Shown here: positions 11,001-17,967 of the stretch, piece by piece
Numbering within the stretch: the first letter of the stretch is position 1
Layout of the letters: each line of letters opens with the position of its first letter
Virus record (IMG/VR): IMGVR_UViG_3300030103_003573
Location: 335 to 64,334 of that record
Reading direction: 5' to 3' (one strand)
Length of the DNA: 64,000 bases
Source of the DNA: a virus
The notes under the pieces: generated by a model
Databases searched by the model: none
What the model saw: only the letters and a program-made list of their open reading frames with translations
Told to the model about the DNA's origin: nothing
Translations under genes and position numbers: made by a program

Positions 11001-13069
11001 ATGGGGACATACTCCTCCAGTCAGACGATGGCAGCGGCGGTCTTGCTACTTACATAACCATAGACGGTAGCGCCACTAGAACGAATTTCCACAAGAACGT
11101 AAAGCTTGAGGATGACGTTGTGCTCGGTCTTGGCAATGGATTTGACCTCTCGCTTTATCATAACGGAACGGAGTCGTTCATTCAGAATGAAGTCGGCGAT
11201 CTAACCTTTAGACAAAACCAAGACAACAGGGATATTATTTTCCAAGCGGACGACGGTAGCGGTGGCGTAACAGAATACTTGCGTTTAGACGGAGGTTTTA
11301 GTGGGCCACAAATAAGAATACCGGACGATGTTGGTGTCAACATTGGTAACGGTCTTGATTTGAGAATCACCCATAATAGTAACGGTAGTTTTATCAGTTC
11401 GGTCGGCAATAATGCGGGAAATTTCCACATCCGACAATCGAGTCCAGATCAAGATCTGATATTCATGGCAGACAACGGAGTGAGCGATGGCAACATGGCT
11501 ACTTACTTCTTCTTGGACGGATCAGCCGCTACCCACGATGGGTCAAATACTACCGCCCTTTTCACCGTATTCCCTGACAAGTCACGTATCAGTCTTGGCA
11601 CCTCGAATGATTGCTACCTGTATCACGACAGCGCGGATACTTATATTGAGAATGCAACGGGCGACCTTGAGATAATCAACGGGGCCAACGATAAAGACAT
11701 CCTTTTCAAATGTGATGACGGCTCCGGCGGTCTTGCTACCTACATGACCATAGACGGGTCAGCAGTATCAACGACTCTACAGAAAACCCTTAGAGCAGAG
11801 GACAATGTAAGAATAGAGGCGGGAACTGGCGGAGACTTTCAAATTGTCCACAGTGGCGCTCATGCGTCCATGACCAACGCTACAGGCAATCTTACTATCC
11901 AACAACAGGCCGACGACTCTGGGATCATTTTCATGAATGATAACGGCTCTGGGGCGACGACCGAATACTTCCGCCTCGCTGGAGAGCTAGCAAACGGCAC
12001 AAATGTTTTCACCCGCTTCCCCGACAATAGCATACTTACTTTTGGTTCGAGTAGTGACCTTCAGATCAAGCACGACGGTGCTGTTTCCCTGATAGATAAC
12101 TACACCGGTGATCTTCATATCCGAAACTATGCTGACAACGGCGACATCACGTTTAGGAATGACGATGGTTCGGGAGGCGACACGCAGTATTTCCGTTTAG
12201 ACGGTGGGCAAGCCAGCTCTGGCAATGTGTTCACAATCTTCCCTGATAACAGCTACATCGGACTAGGTAGTAATGGCTCGGGCGACTTCATCATGGCCCA
12301 TAACGGGACCAACACGACGTTCGCGAACTACACAGGAAATCTGGAAATTAGCAATAACACCGACGACGGAGACATTCTGTTCTCGTGTGATGACGGCAGC
12401 GGCGGTCTTGCTGAGTACTTCCGCTTAGATGGTAGTGTTGGTGGCGGTTCAACTGTACACACAGTTTTTCCTGATAATAGTAAAGCTGTTTTTGGAGCTG
12501 GTTTAGACACACAAATATGGCACGATGGAACAAACTCTTATATAAAACAACAAGGTGGTGGTAATTTAATAATACAACAAACATCTGCTGATAAAGACAT
12601 CATTTTCCAGTCAGACGACGGCAGCGGCGGCACGACTTCCTACCTGACCATCGACGGTAGTGCGACCAAAATACAAGCCGACAAGGACTTATGCCTTTCT
12701 GACGGTGTATACCTTTACATGGGGTCGGACAACGACTTCGACGCAAGGCACAACGGCACCGACTTTCAGGCTAGGTGTTCGACAGGGGACATGAACTTCA
12801 TTCAGGCAGACTCTGATCAAGACATGGTGTTCCAATGTGACAACGGGAGCGGATCGCCGACGCCCTACATCACCCTCGACGGTAGCGAAGAAGAGGTCGT
12901 CTTCAGCAAGAAGATAAGAGCCACAGCTATCATCCAAAGCCCGTCATCAAGCATAACACCAGCAAACAATGGCGAGCTGGTCGTTGAAGCCACTACGAAC
13001 AGCAAAATTACGTTCAAGTTGAAAGGGACCGATGGAGTTGTCAGAAGTGCTGTAATTACCTTATCTTAA
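5015..13069 (+). CDS. Giant repeat-built tail fibre/adhesin, 2684 aa
   Basis: One of the two giant genes. Residues about 1-1650 carry some 14 copies of a GNVGIGTTAPA-like repeat separated by 30-130 residues, a sequence typical of beta-helical phage fibre shafts. Residues about 1700-2620 carry about 11 copies of a roughly 80-95-residue repeat containing DGSGG...Y...LDG and GDL motifs. A third module (DLQVDGTTTT, DPV.TLGG, DRGIE) occurs three times, near nucleotides 5250, 6610 and 10015. The protein ends in a short beta-rich segment with no recognisable intramolecular chaperone domain. It should form a long trimeric receptor-binding fibre. Internal duplications and AT-rich patches show recombination. 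Confidence 0.82.
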   Translation: MSVTDSITITQATNKVTVTAQGSVGLNAGGQIDGNLEVTGTLAVGGNQLGKDVRFWGETANKYFLWDASQDKVIITGDLQVDGTTTTINSTVVSIADPVFSLGGTSVPTSSDSKDRGIEHFYYDTSAGVGKRGFFGWSNADNAYKFLTDCPDPSGAEIFTGTAGNLLTGNITADSASSSGHISIARNGLNRLKSMLANNDGGWQYEGSSGNVFYAGASGNDYVIRDGSFSTSGDLRFIVSQSGNVGIGGVTAPTSLLEIAGDLEISPTEPTINLNRNNGSYSWKIVNGAGGGNFPTSTFNIANNAGNPVITAIDSGKVGIGVATPTKILSVKSSGADDGISLIKSNSSSLIASLTQTGTGDGAFVAKNASDVTALLLRAQGNSYFNGGNLGIGVTAPATKLDVADKIRVAENSNVAFYGADFVRLFVNQSYSFTDSGGTVKAKVGLAGDSFFNGGNVGIGVTNPVYDLTVAGNIGLTTGTTNSIFLNNGNVSVKGDSNNKLFLNALDEIRLSTASTERLRIESGGLVRVFGDLQVDGTTTTVNSTVVTIDDPVLTLGGDTAPSSDDNKDRGIEFRYYDGSAKIGFMGWDDSAGGFTLLKDATNSSEVFSGTATNLTLGEAVLTDASSGSTHRIQATGNNFFFHLAHGVFQYSCGVRGNRGSSVGMESGGINSYLALCAGGSEKVRIATNGNVGIANNNPAQKLSVTGSAAISSTLYLGSESATGTRIQADSGVIRGFYTSGSDARFHLGRDAFAGGYAGLIMGGSGGYSGIGATTTGNDLLFSTNMAAAAGGIATERMRIDSAGNVGIGTTAPAAALHVLGKTIIQAPDGSNTTLELRNPVDNDRGFRFVSVATSGGASGTFDLEGFGAGGTLRSAMDWVPAGNLSFNLGSSGGVWTTTFTRNVKGRNNASQGDLNLRSGHSNRPLTFGIDTTEYMRVHSDGNVGIGAALPAYPLHINGATTATLAIQCNGNNAEGSKIRLIEGSSNYSGAFVHYDGSANALNIGVHENNNTTLSDDTNVITIPRDTGRVGIGTAAPNALLDVAGPIFAGTSQRLSLGGHQDTFTGSFSIISQNDHGDFSFASNLRVDSDRNFTTVNNHSTMAGGAMVIAGNGNSFGTNSIYFLSQPSGSTTAGTEVDEAGARMIIKNDGNVGIGTTSPAYKLHNAGTSRLEGKVTLGGSVNNTIQGQGLGMNFKAAGDFNYFTTADGGSQKIVFKGDGKVGIGTTSPSANLHIANAGDASLIIEADTGNSDENANPSLVFRQDGNNVRAEAGIVGDAGQIYTGSLENSAYLGSVGNYPLQLFTNDTARLTVVNSGNVGIGTTAPAATLQVKSSSASHSAIIGRYGNDDGLFLHSEAGSSHYNWMITTQDNVDKGFEIIPSTAVGNQTFSTPAFVIKADTGNVGIGTTAPATKLDVADKIRVAENSNVAFYGADFVRLFVNQSYSFANSGGTVKAKIGLAGDSYFNGGSVGISTTAPDYRLDIGGDTASTSNTLRMVQANGGTAIRIGAGGLSNDVTLLRVDGGGDPPLVLGESDSAGFGFSLKYMGSRSGNANSLSIFSDNQAAGSQVEAITIFQDGKVGLNNTSPVHTFDITGSIRFSSGSVADADLTFQDGKRAQFGNSNDLTISHSANHNFVTSNNGDIRFTTNSTERLRIEDTTGLVRVFGDLQVDGTTTTVNSTTVTLDDPVLTLGGDTAPSSDDNKDRGIEFRYYDGSAKVGFMGWDDSHDGFTFLKNATNSSEVFSGTPARIVTGAITAGGNMNLLNNQIEKCSAILGSGATGDLSLKDGDGTEFLRLDASANETTLSKNLTAADNVMFKAGTDGDLRVFFDGSNGNIANVTGDLVVSTSTAQRKIFMRAPDGSGGVTNYMTFDGFFGFTTLQKRLRAEDNVKIEVGGTGDCYLEHDGTDSEITNQTGDLYIKNTADNKDIIFQSDDGSGGVHTYFFLDGNTGYTNFPDAKHLSFGTGHDFLIHHDSNHTYLEQNGTGHLHIRQNTNDGDILLQSDDGSGGLATYITIDGSATRTNFHKNVKLEDDVVLGLGNGFDLSLYHNGTESFIQNEVGDLTFRQNQDNRDIIFQADDGSGGVTEYLRLDGGFSGPQIRIPDDVGVNIGNGLDLRITHNSNGSFISSVGNNAGNFHIRQSSPDQDLIFMADNGVSDGNMATYFFLDGSAATHDGSNTTALFTVFPDKSRISLGTSNDCYLYHDSADTYIENATGDLEIINGANDKDILFKCDDGSGGLATYMTIDGSAVSTTLQKTLRAEDNVRIEAGTGGDFQIVHSGAHASMTNATGNLTIQQQADDSGIIFMNDNGSGATTEYFRLAGELANGTNVFTRFPDNSILTFGSSSDLQIKHDGAVSLIDNYTGDLHIRNYADNGDITFRNDDGSGGDTQYFRLDGGQASSGNVFTIFPDNSYIGLGSNGSGDFIMAHNGTNTTFANYTGNLEISNNTDDGDILFSCDDGSGGLAEYFRLDGSVGGGSTVHTVFPDNSKAVFGAGLDTQIWHDGTNSYIKQQGGGNLIIQQTSADKDIIFQSDDGSGGTTSYLTIDGSATKIQADKDLCLSDGVYLYMGSDNDFDARHNGTDFQARCSTGDMNFIQADSDQDMVFQCDNGSGSPTPYITLDGSEEEVVFSKKIRATAIIQSPSSSITPANNGELVVEATTNSKITFKLKGTDGVVRSAVITLS
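6198..6375 (+). repeat. Internal duplication in the fibre gene, copy 1
   Basis: About 178 bases nearly identical (roughly 90 percent by eye) to 9238-9415, encoding the same stretch with motifs KLDVADKIRV and FVRLFVNQSYSF. The two copies are in register within the fibre repeat, so deletion or duplication by homologous recombination would keep the frame. Confidence 0.8.
9238..9415 (+). repeat. Internal duplication in the fibre gene, copy 2
   Basis: Second copy of the 6198-6375 segment. Most differences are silent or conservative (Thr-Asp to Ala-Asn after the SYSF motif, Val to Ile), which suggests selection on the protein after duplication. Confidence 0.8.
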
Positions 13070-13118
13070 AAAGGAGAAAATAGTTGAACCCCAACCATTT
13101 TCCCTCTAGTTTTTCCCC

Positions 13119-13322
13119 ATGGCTAACATCGAACTATCCGACGACGAACGTCGCGCTCTCGTCCAACTCATTGACATCGCTGTGAAAGCAGGTGGACTCG
13201 GAGTGGCAGAACCCGCCACCCTCCTATTCGCTAAGATTCGCGACGTAGAACCACAGCTTGAAGCGGTTGAAGAACCACAGCTTGAAGCGGTTGAATCCCC
13301 TGAAGAGGGGGAAGATGTGTAG
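13119..13322 (+). CDS. Small acidic protein with C-terminal duplication, 67 aa
   Basis: A 67-residue protein with two predicted helices (residues 5-45) and a tandem duplication of EPQLEAVE in the acidic C-terminal tail. It sits between the giant fibre gene and a terminator at 13354. The preceding AAGGAG at 13072 is about 45 bases from this ATG, too far to be its ribosome binding site. Possibly a small fibre or virion accessory. No family recognised. Confidence 0.6.
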   Translation: MANIELSDDERRALVQLIDIAVKAGGLGVAEPATLLFAKIRDVEPQLEAVEEPQLEAVESPEEGEDV

Positions 13323-13353
13323 GCGTAGAGAGGGGGAAGTTTCTCCACCAACA

Positions 13354-13392
13354 GAGCAACCTAGCTTTTCAGCGGGTTGCTCTTTAATTTTT
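13354..13392 (+). terminator. Rho-independent terminator ending the tail/fibre operon
   Basis: GAGCAACC (13354-13361) pairs with GGTTGCTC (13375-13382) across a 13-base loop and is followed by TTTAATTTTTAT. It closes the transcript from the fibre region just before the promoter at 13492. Confidence 0.85.
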
Positions 13393-13491
13393 ATAGGGAC
13401 TGCCTTGTTTTTAGCCGTCTCTGGGGCGCGTATTTGTAGACGCAAAAAGCGGATAGCGCGTATTTACAAGTCTCGCATCCGCCTTAACCAC

Positions 13492-13519
13492 TTGAAATCC
13501 AGCCTCGTTTGAATATAAT
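13492..13519 (+). promoter_or_regulatory. Sigma70-like promoter with near-leaderless start
   Basis: TTGAAA (13492-13497), a 16-base spacer and a perfect TATAAT (13514-13519). The predicted transcript start near 13526 is only about six bases before the ATG at 13532, so the mRNA would be nearly leaderless. Confidence 0.75.
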
Positions 13520-13531
13520 TCAACTGACTAA

Positions 13532-14923
13532 ATGCCTATACCAAGGAATCAACCTAGCCCCCAAAGGCAATCAGTCCTTTCGTTTGCTACAGCAGACGTT
13601 GCTGACTTTTTGTTTTACGAGACTGTTGACGCTCAAAGGTTTGGCAAGGGGGTGGATGACCTTGAGGCAACCTTGCCTAAATACGGCACACCTCACCCCG
13701 ACTCGACTAAGTTTCCGAATCACAAACTGTGCTACGTAAAACCAGCCGATCCAACTGGGCTTACGTATCAGTTCTTTTACGTGGCCGACAGGTCCGCACA
13801 GGAGAACAATCATAACTGGGAATACCGCCAAGCAGATCTTGGTGGTAACAAGTATGACACAGTGGTCAGGACTTATGTCACCCCTCGCGCTGATTTCAAA
13901 GATACTGATGTTAATTATAAAGCGGGGTCCGATATGCCTAATAGCGAAGGCGGGACTACTAACAATATTCCTAACTGGAATAACGAGGATGCCACTGGGG
14001 CAAATCAGTTTAATGCAGAGGATGTTTTGACCCACGATGGCGCATTCGCATTAGGTGTTGACGAAACTCCTGTGAGCACAGGATACAAACTTTACACCCG
14101 CCAGCAGAAGAAGATTGGTGACAGGGAGCTGGATGGCTTATTCGTTGTAGAGCAGCGCGTCTATTTCCGAAGAGTAGATATTGTCACTCAAAAGTTAGAC
14201 CCTGCTACGGATGGTGTTCTTAAGTCTATTGTTAAACTTATCGCTAGGGACGAGACGTTTACGACAAATGGGAGCACAAGAACTGCGGGGACGCAGGGTT
14301 GGATGGACAAGACTAACTGGGGTCTAAGCAGTGACGGCCAAAACATCGAGTGCCGTCAGCTTAGTCACGACTGGTGGCAGATAAACATCCAAGACATTAT
14401 CCCGCAGACGGCATCTAGTAATGTTACTTACGGTGGTCAAACGATAAGAACATACGACACCTATCAGAACTATAGATGGCCTTCTGTTGTTGGAGGTTTG
14501 TTCTTTAACACAGCTAACAAGAAAGACGGCTCTACTACCAATACTGTCATCGTTCGTAATAAAGAAGGTAAGGATGGCTTCTCTGGTCCGACAAAGATGA
14601 CCGTGACGCAGGTTTGGAAAAAAGATAAGTTCACAAGCCTCCCTGCTCCAGTTGTGTTCAAGACAGTGAGCGCGGTTTACAATGGTGTGCAGTTCAACGT
14701 CCGTGTCAGTAATGTTCTGACAGAGGCAATCACACTGACTGACTTCATCGGTTCGGAAGACCCTGTTTACAGGCTGGGTGATTACGCAAACCCTAAACCT
14801 TGGTGTCAGGCATCCGATCCTACTGATTGGCCATCAGGTCCAACATTCATTGGCTCTGTTTCTCAAAAACCATTTAGGGGTGGCTACTTGTTGGAGATTA
14901 TTGAGATCCACGTTCCATCTTAA
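13532..14923 (+). CDS. Virion protein, 463 aa, unrecognised
   Basis: A soluble 463-residue protein starting with a Pro-rich segment and continuing with aromatic and Asn/Thr-rich beta-type sequence, without signal peptide, membrane helix or enzyme motif. It is the first gene behind the 13492 promoter and is followed after two bases by the His-rich gene, so it is probably a structural tail, collar or fibre-base protein. Start chosen because the ATG directly follows the promoter. Other starts lie well inside. Confidence 0.7.
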   Translation: MPIPRNQPSPQRQSVLSFATADVADFLFYETVDAQRFGKGVDDLEATLPKYGTPHPDSTKFPNHKLCYVKPADPTGLTYQFFYVADRSAQENNHNWEYRQADLGGNKYDTVVRTYVTPRADFKDTDVNYKAGSDMPNSEGGTTNNIPNWNNEDATGANQFNAEDVLTHDGAFALGVDETPVSTGYKLYTRQQKKIGDRELDGLFVVEQRVYFRRVDIVTQKLDPATDGVLKSIVKLIARDETFTTNGSTRTAGTQGWMDKTNWGLSSDGQNIECRQLSHDWWQINIQDIIPQTASSNVTYGGQTIRTYDTYQNYRWPSVVGGLFFNTANKKDGSTTNTVIVRNKEGKDGFSGPTKMTVTQVWKKDKFTSLPAPVVFKTVSAVYNGVQFNVRVSNVLTEAITLTDFIGSEDPVYRLGDYANPKPWCQASDPTDWPSGPTFIGSVSQKPFRGGYLLEIIEIHVPS

Positions 14924-14925
14924 AC

Positions 14926-16179
14926 ATGGCTACTGAGCAGGATATTGAAGATACCGATGCGGTTATCTCAGATAAGGACACATCAACTGTGTTCCCTGAC
15001 GGGACACCTGCGGGTGATTTTGATGCTAGTGGCAACCCATACGACAACCCATACCAGCTCCACCGCCCACATGCGTTTGCCCTGATTCACGGTGATGGTG
15101 GCGCTAAGATTTCTTACGGTGAACTTCACTGGCGTGTTGACCTTCTGAAGTTCAAGTTTGAAACACACACTGTTTCCGGCATCAGCGTCACGGTGGACGA
15201 TCATGCGAACCACTCCCACGCGCCCCACGCTGATCACTCGCACTCAGACCACACGGACCACTCTCACTCTTCACATACAACGACCGACCACCAGCACACC
15301 ATAACTAGTGATTCCCATGATGGGCATACGCACTCTTCTGCTGGATCCTCTAATTACGCAACTAGCTCTAGCGGTGGAAACAGTGCTGACGTATATGATA
15401 CTAACGCCGATAGTTCGGGGACCAGCCCACAAGGATCAGCTTACCATCACAAGCACGGGGGGCTTACAGGGCTTGATGGGTCGGAGACACTTTCACACTC
15501 AGGTGTAAAGACTACAAGCAGCTACGGTGACCCTGCGGATACAGGGATTTTAGATCACTCAGGAGTTAAACACACAGACGGTTCGCAGGATGCCCCTGAT
15601 GGAGTCTTGAAACACTCAGGGGTTACGACACTAGACGGCAACGGCCAAGGAACCAGTAGTGATGCTTCAGGAAATTCAACCGGTGTTCTCAGCCACAACG
15701 TCACAGTGTCTGGTAGCAGCTCTTTTGTTTATTGTGCTCAAGCAGGGCAAGAATCAATCGGCAAGATTAACCAACAAGTTCCCAAAGTTGACGCTGAAGA
15801 CGGAAAGCCGATGTCTGCTAATATCAACGATCTTGATGAAGACGGCATCCCTACTGGAGCAAAATATCACCAGTTAGGATCTTACGGAGATGTCTATCTT
15901 TGTTGGAAAGCTGACCTTGAACAAGGGGCGGGGAGTGAAATAACCCACTGTTGGGTGCAAGTAGGGGAGCCAGATAATGATGACATTGATGAAGTCCCAT
16001 TAGGAAATTCTTCTACAAACAGAAGAAGCTCAAGTGGAAGTGATGGGATAACGGGCGCAAATGACAATGGAATATATTCTATTAAGTTGGGGACTGTAAA
16101 TGAAGGGTCTCCAATAAAACAAAATGTTTCTAGTGATGTTGTTTGGACCCCTACGGTTATAGACCGGATTGGCCCTTAA
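14926..16179 (+). CDS. His-rich spike/fibre-tip-like protein, 417 aa
   Basis: Residues about 88-130 are crowded with histidines in HxH spacing (for example HSHAPHADHSHSDH). A second region repeats HSGV or HNV four times with 20-25-residue spacing (LSHSGV, LDHSGV, LKHSGV, LSHNV). In T4 gp37 the needle tip uses stacked HxH motifs to coordinate metal in a trimer, and metal-binding His clusters are also known in membrane-piercing spikes, so a metal-stabilised trimeric tip is the likeliest reading. The C-terminal half is beta-rich. It is cotranscribed with the 463-residue virion gene. Confidence 0.68.
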   Translation: MATEQDIEDTDAVISDKDTSTVFPDGTPAGDFDASGNPYDNPYQLHRPHAFALIHGDGGAKISYGELHWRVDLLKFKFETHTVSGISVTVDDHANHSHAPHADHSHSDHTDHSHSSHTTTDHQHTITSDSHDGHTHSSAGSSNYATSSSGGNSADVYDTNADSSGTSPQGSAYHHKHGGLTGLDGSETLSHSGVKTTSSYGDPADTGILDHSGVKHTDGSQDAPDGVLKHSGVTTLDGNGQGTSSDASGNSTGVLSHNVTVSGSSSFVYCAQAGQESIGKINQQVPKVDAEDGKPMSANINDLDEDGIPTGAKYHQLGSYGDVYLCWKADLEQGAGSEITHCWVQVGEPDNDDIDEVPLGNSSTNRRSSSGSDGITGANDNGIYSIKLGTVNEGSPIKQNVSSDVVWTPTVIDRIGP

Positions 16180-16207
16180 GACTAAAGATTTTAAGAATCC
16201 CTGTTTC

Positions 16208-16236
16208 TTGACCCCTTAACGGGTTTCTGATAGTGT
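16208..16236 (+). promoter_or_regulatory. Possible weak promoter, near-leaderless
   Basis: TTGACC (16208-16213), 17-base spacer and TAGTGT (16231-16236, three of six consensus bases). The predicted start would be within a few bases of the ATG at 16242, the same layout as at 13492, 28337 and 56895. The -10 element is poor. Confidence 0.4.
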
Positions 16237-16241
16237 GGGTT

Positions 16242-17300
16242 ATGGCCACGCTTACTGTTGCTGGTGTTGATGATGCGTTACGGGAGCTTGCTGGGTCTCC
16301 GAATGCCACCCCCGCTGAGTTCATAAAAGAATTGAATCTAGCCCTGCCCCGTCTCTACGACTTGGGAATGTGGCGCGATCTTCTTTTTGAGCATGTCATC
16401 ACTACATCCTCTAGCACCTTCACCATACCCAGCAACGCCGAATCTCTTATCAGTGCGATTGTTGATTACGATTCTAGCACAGAAGATCACTCTTACCCCG
16501 AAGCTATTCAATCTCGTTTCCATGATTACAGAATCACTGGCCGAGATGATGACGGGGACACACTGATTTCCTACGGCATCGTAGACGACGGGTATTCAGC
16601 TACCGTCGAAGAGCCAGTAGCTGGCAAGTCTTATAGATTGCGTCTTAGGTCTAGTAAAACTAACACTACACTACCACTTAACGGGACCGTCTTTGTAACT
16701 TATTCTGACGGAACAAATACTTCAGATCTTACTAAAGAAGAAGATGATAGTGGTAACAATGGGGGGAAGTTTACGTGTAACGGGGAAGACACCACAGATG
16801 AGTTTTTGACTACTAACGCAAAGGACATAACTAGCATTAGCGAGATACGAGTTGGCCCGACAACACTGTCTGAGCCTGTTCAGCTAGTCATGTTTGAAAC
16901 AGCAGCAGATGGAAATGCCTACGCTAACGCACACACTTCTGAAAGCTTCGGTGATTTAATAGCAGCTAATGATCTACAGTTTGCTAATGAAGTAACTCGT
17001 TATCGCAGGTATCGAATCTCGAATGACGATAATAAAACAATTTCTATCCGATGCCTTCTTAAGAGAAAGTTCAAGCCCTTTGTTTCGGACTCTGATGTTG
17101 TCTTCCTTTCTAGCTTACCAGCAATCAAACACGCACTTCTTGGGAACATTGCAGAGGACAACGCAGATTTAGAGCGTGCCAATTACCATTGGGGCGTGTG
17201 CCAAAAACTTTTAGATCAACAGCTCGACGCATCGAGAGGAGCTGCCAAGCCTAAGTTACTTATTGTAGCTGATGGACATAGAACACTAAACATGATGTAA
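16242..17300 (+). CDS. Virion protein, possible tail tube/adaptor, 352 aa
   Basis: The ATG at 16242 (Met-Ala-Thr-Leu) is preferred over an in-frame GTG at 16233. The N-terminal 50 residues form helices (ALPRLYDLGMWRDL), followed by beta-rich sequence, an acidic Gly/Asn stretch around residue 170 and a C-terminal helical segment. The mixture and the position before lysis recall adaptor or tail-tube proteins of short-tailed phages, but I cannot assign a family with certainty. Confidence 0.65.
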   Translation: MATLTVAGVDDALRELAGSPNATPAEFIKELNLALPRLYDLGMWRDLLFEHVITTSSSTFTIPSNAESLISAIVDYDSSTEDHSYPEAIQSRFHDYRITGRDDDGDTLISYGIVDDGYSATVEEPVAGKSYRLRLRSSKTNTTLPLNGTVFVTYSDGTNTSDLTKEEDDSGNNGGKFTCNGEDTTDEFLTTNAKDITSISEIRVGPTTLSEPVQLVMFETAADGNAYANAHTSESFGDLIAANDLQFANEVTRYRRYRISNDDNKTISIRCLLKRKFKPFVSDSDVVFLSSLPAIKHALLGNIAEDNADLERANYHWGVCQKLLDQQLDASRGAAKPKLLIVADGHRTLNMM

Positions 17301-17305
17301 CCCCT

Positions 17306-17485
17306 ATGATCGAATATATTACAGAAAACGTAGACACCCTGCTTCAAATCGCAGCGAGTGTAATCGCCGTAGCTTCTCTTGTGGCTACATTGACTCCAAA
17401 CGAGAGTGATAACAAGTGGGTCTCCCGCGCTTCAGCAGTCATTTCATGGCTCGCCCTGAATGTGGGCAAGGCCAAGAGTAAGTGA
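17306..17485 (+). CDS. Putative holin, 59 aa
   Basis: A short frame with a hydrophobic helix (LLQIAASVIAVASLVATLTP, residues 12-31) followed by Asn/Asp/Lys-containing residues and a second, more amphipathic helix ending in a Lys-rich tail. This is the layout of small phage holins that have the NVG-K ending. It overlaps the spanin-like gene by four bases (GTGA). It begins five bases after the stop of the virion gene and opens the lysis cassette. An antiholin is the alternative. Confidence 0.7.
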   Translation: MIEYITENVDTLLQIAASVIAVASLVATLTPNESDNKWVSRASAVISWLALNVGKAKSK

Positions 17486-17700
17486 GCGCATTCATCAGAC
17501 TCCTGACTGCCGCCCTCAATGCCTACATTGAAAACATCCGACTCAAGCGTGACTCCCGCCTCGACGATCTTCAAGATGAGCTTGATAGGTTGGCCGCTGA
17601 TGGCTCTCCTTTTAGCAAGTTGCGGATCGAGCGGGTGGCACAACGAATCAAGCGCGAACGCGAGCGCCTTATTCGATCCCCCGACCATCACATTGATTGA
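17482..17700 (+). CDS. Rz-like (i-spanin) candidate, 72 aa
   Basis: The GTG at 17482 overlaps the holin stop. The N-terminus is moderately hydrophobic (residues 3-15) and the rest is a strongly charged coiled-coil-type helix rich in Arg, Glu and Leu. It fully contains the start of a lipoprotein frame in another reading frame (17576). Embedded inner/outer spanin pairs have exactly this topology in Gram-negative phages. The membrane helix is shorter and weaker than in typical i-spanins, so identification rests on the overlap with the lipoprotein. Confidence 0.6.
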   Translation: MSAFIRLLTAALNAYIENIRLKRDSRLDDLQDELDRLAADGSPFSKLRIERVAQRIKRERERLIRSPDHHID

Positions 17701-17806
17701 GGGAGAGTTGTATCACTTCTGTGAAGGCAGCTTAGTAGGTCGTCCAAATCACAGATTCCACAGCGATTACTCGTATCGCAGAGCAATTATTATTGGGGGA
17801 AAATGA
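17576..17806 (+). CDS. Rz1-like (o-spanin) lipoprotein, 76 aa
   Basis: The ATG at 17576 gives a classical lipoprotein signal: MSLIGWPLMALLLASC, with lipobox Leu-Ala-Ser-Cys and Cys16 as the lipidated residue. It starts inside the Rz-like gene in another frame and extends 106 bases beyond it, overlapping the next gene at ATGA. Mature protein: about 60 residues, Ser/Asn-rich then beta-like. Together with the frame at 17482 it would bridge the inner and outer membrane for the last lysis step. An upstream in-frame ATG at 17519 would bury the signal, so it is rejected. Confidence 0.7.
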   Translation: MSLIGWPLMALLLASCGSSGWHNESSANASALFDPPTITLIEGELYHFCEGSLVGRPNHRFHSDYSYRRAIIIGGK

Positions 17807-17967
17807 TCAACACCAAGATTTTTGATTCACTAATTGGAATGGCCGCACCCGTCATAGGGTTGGTCACAAGTATGCAGGAACAGTTTGAGTATTGGTTGAG
17901 AGTTGGGTCATTAGTTGTGGGAATAGCTGTAGGACTAGCATCTCTTTATCGTATTATTAACAAATGA
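17803..17967 (+). CDS. Second small membrane protein, holin or antiholin candidate, 54 aa
   Basis: Fifty-four residues with two hydrophobic segments (residues 9-22 and 33-49) separated by a short charged loop (QEQFEYW), ending in Lys. Start and stop both overlap neighbours as ATGA, so it is translationally coupled between the spanin and the amidase. The two-helix hairpin fits a class II holin. With the 59-residue protein at 17306 it could form a holin/antiholin pair. Confidence 0.65.
   Translation: MINTKIFDSLIGMAAPVIGLVTSMQEQFEYWLRVGSLVVGIAVGLASLYRIINK

Noticed and set aside
12348-12584. Minus-strand frames opposite the fibre repeats
   Set aside because: Low-complexity shadows produced by the repetitive GC-rich fibre sequence.
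13315-13512. Rightward frame with a hydrophobic segment after the 67-residue gene
   Set aside because: A clear intrinsic terminator (13354-13392) lies inside it and a promoter at its end, so it is unlikely to be translated as a whole.
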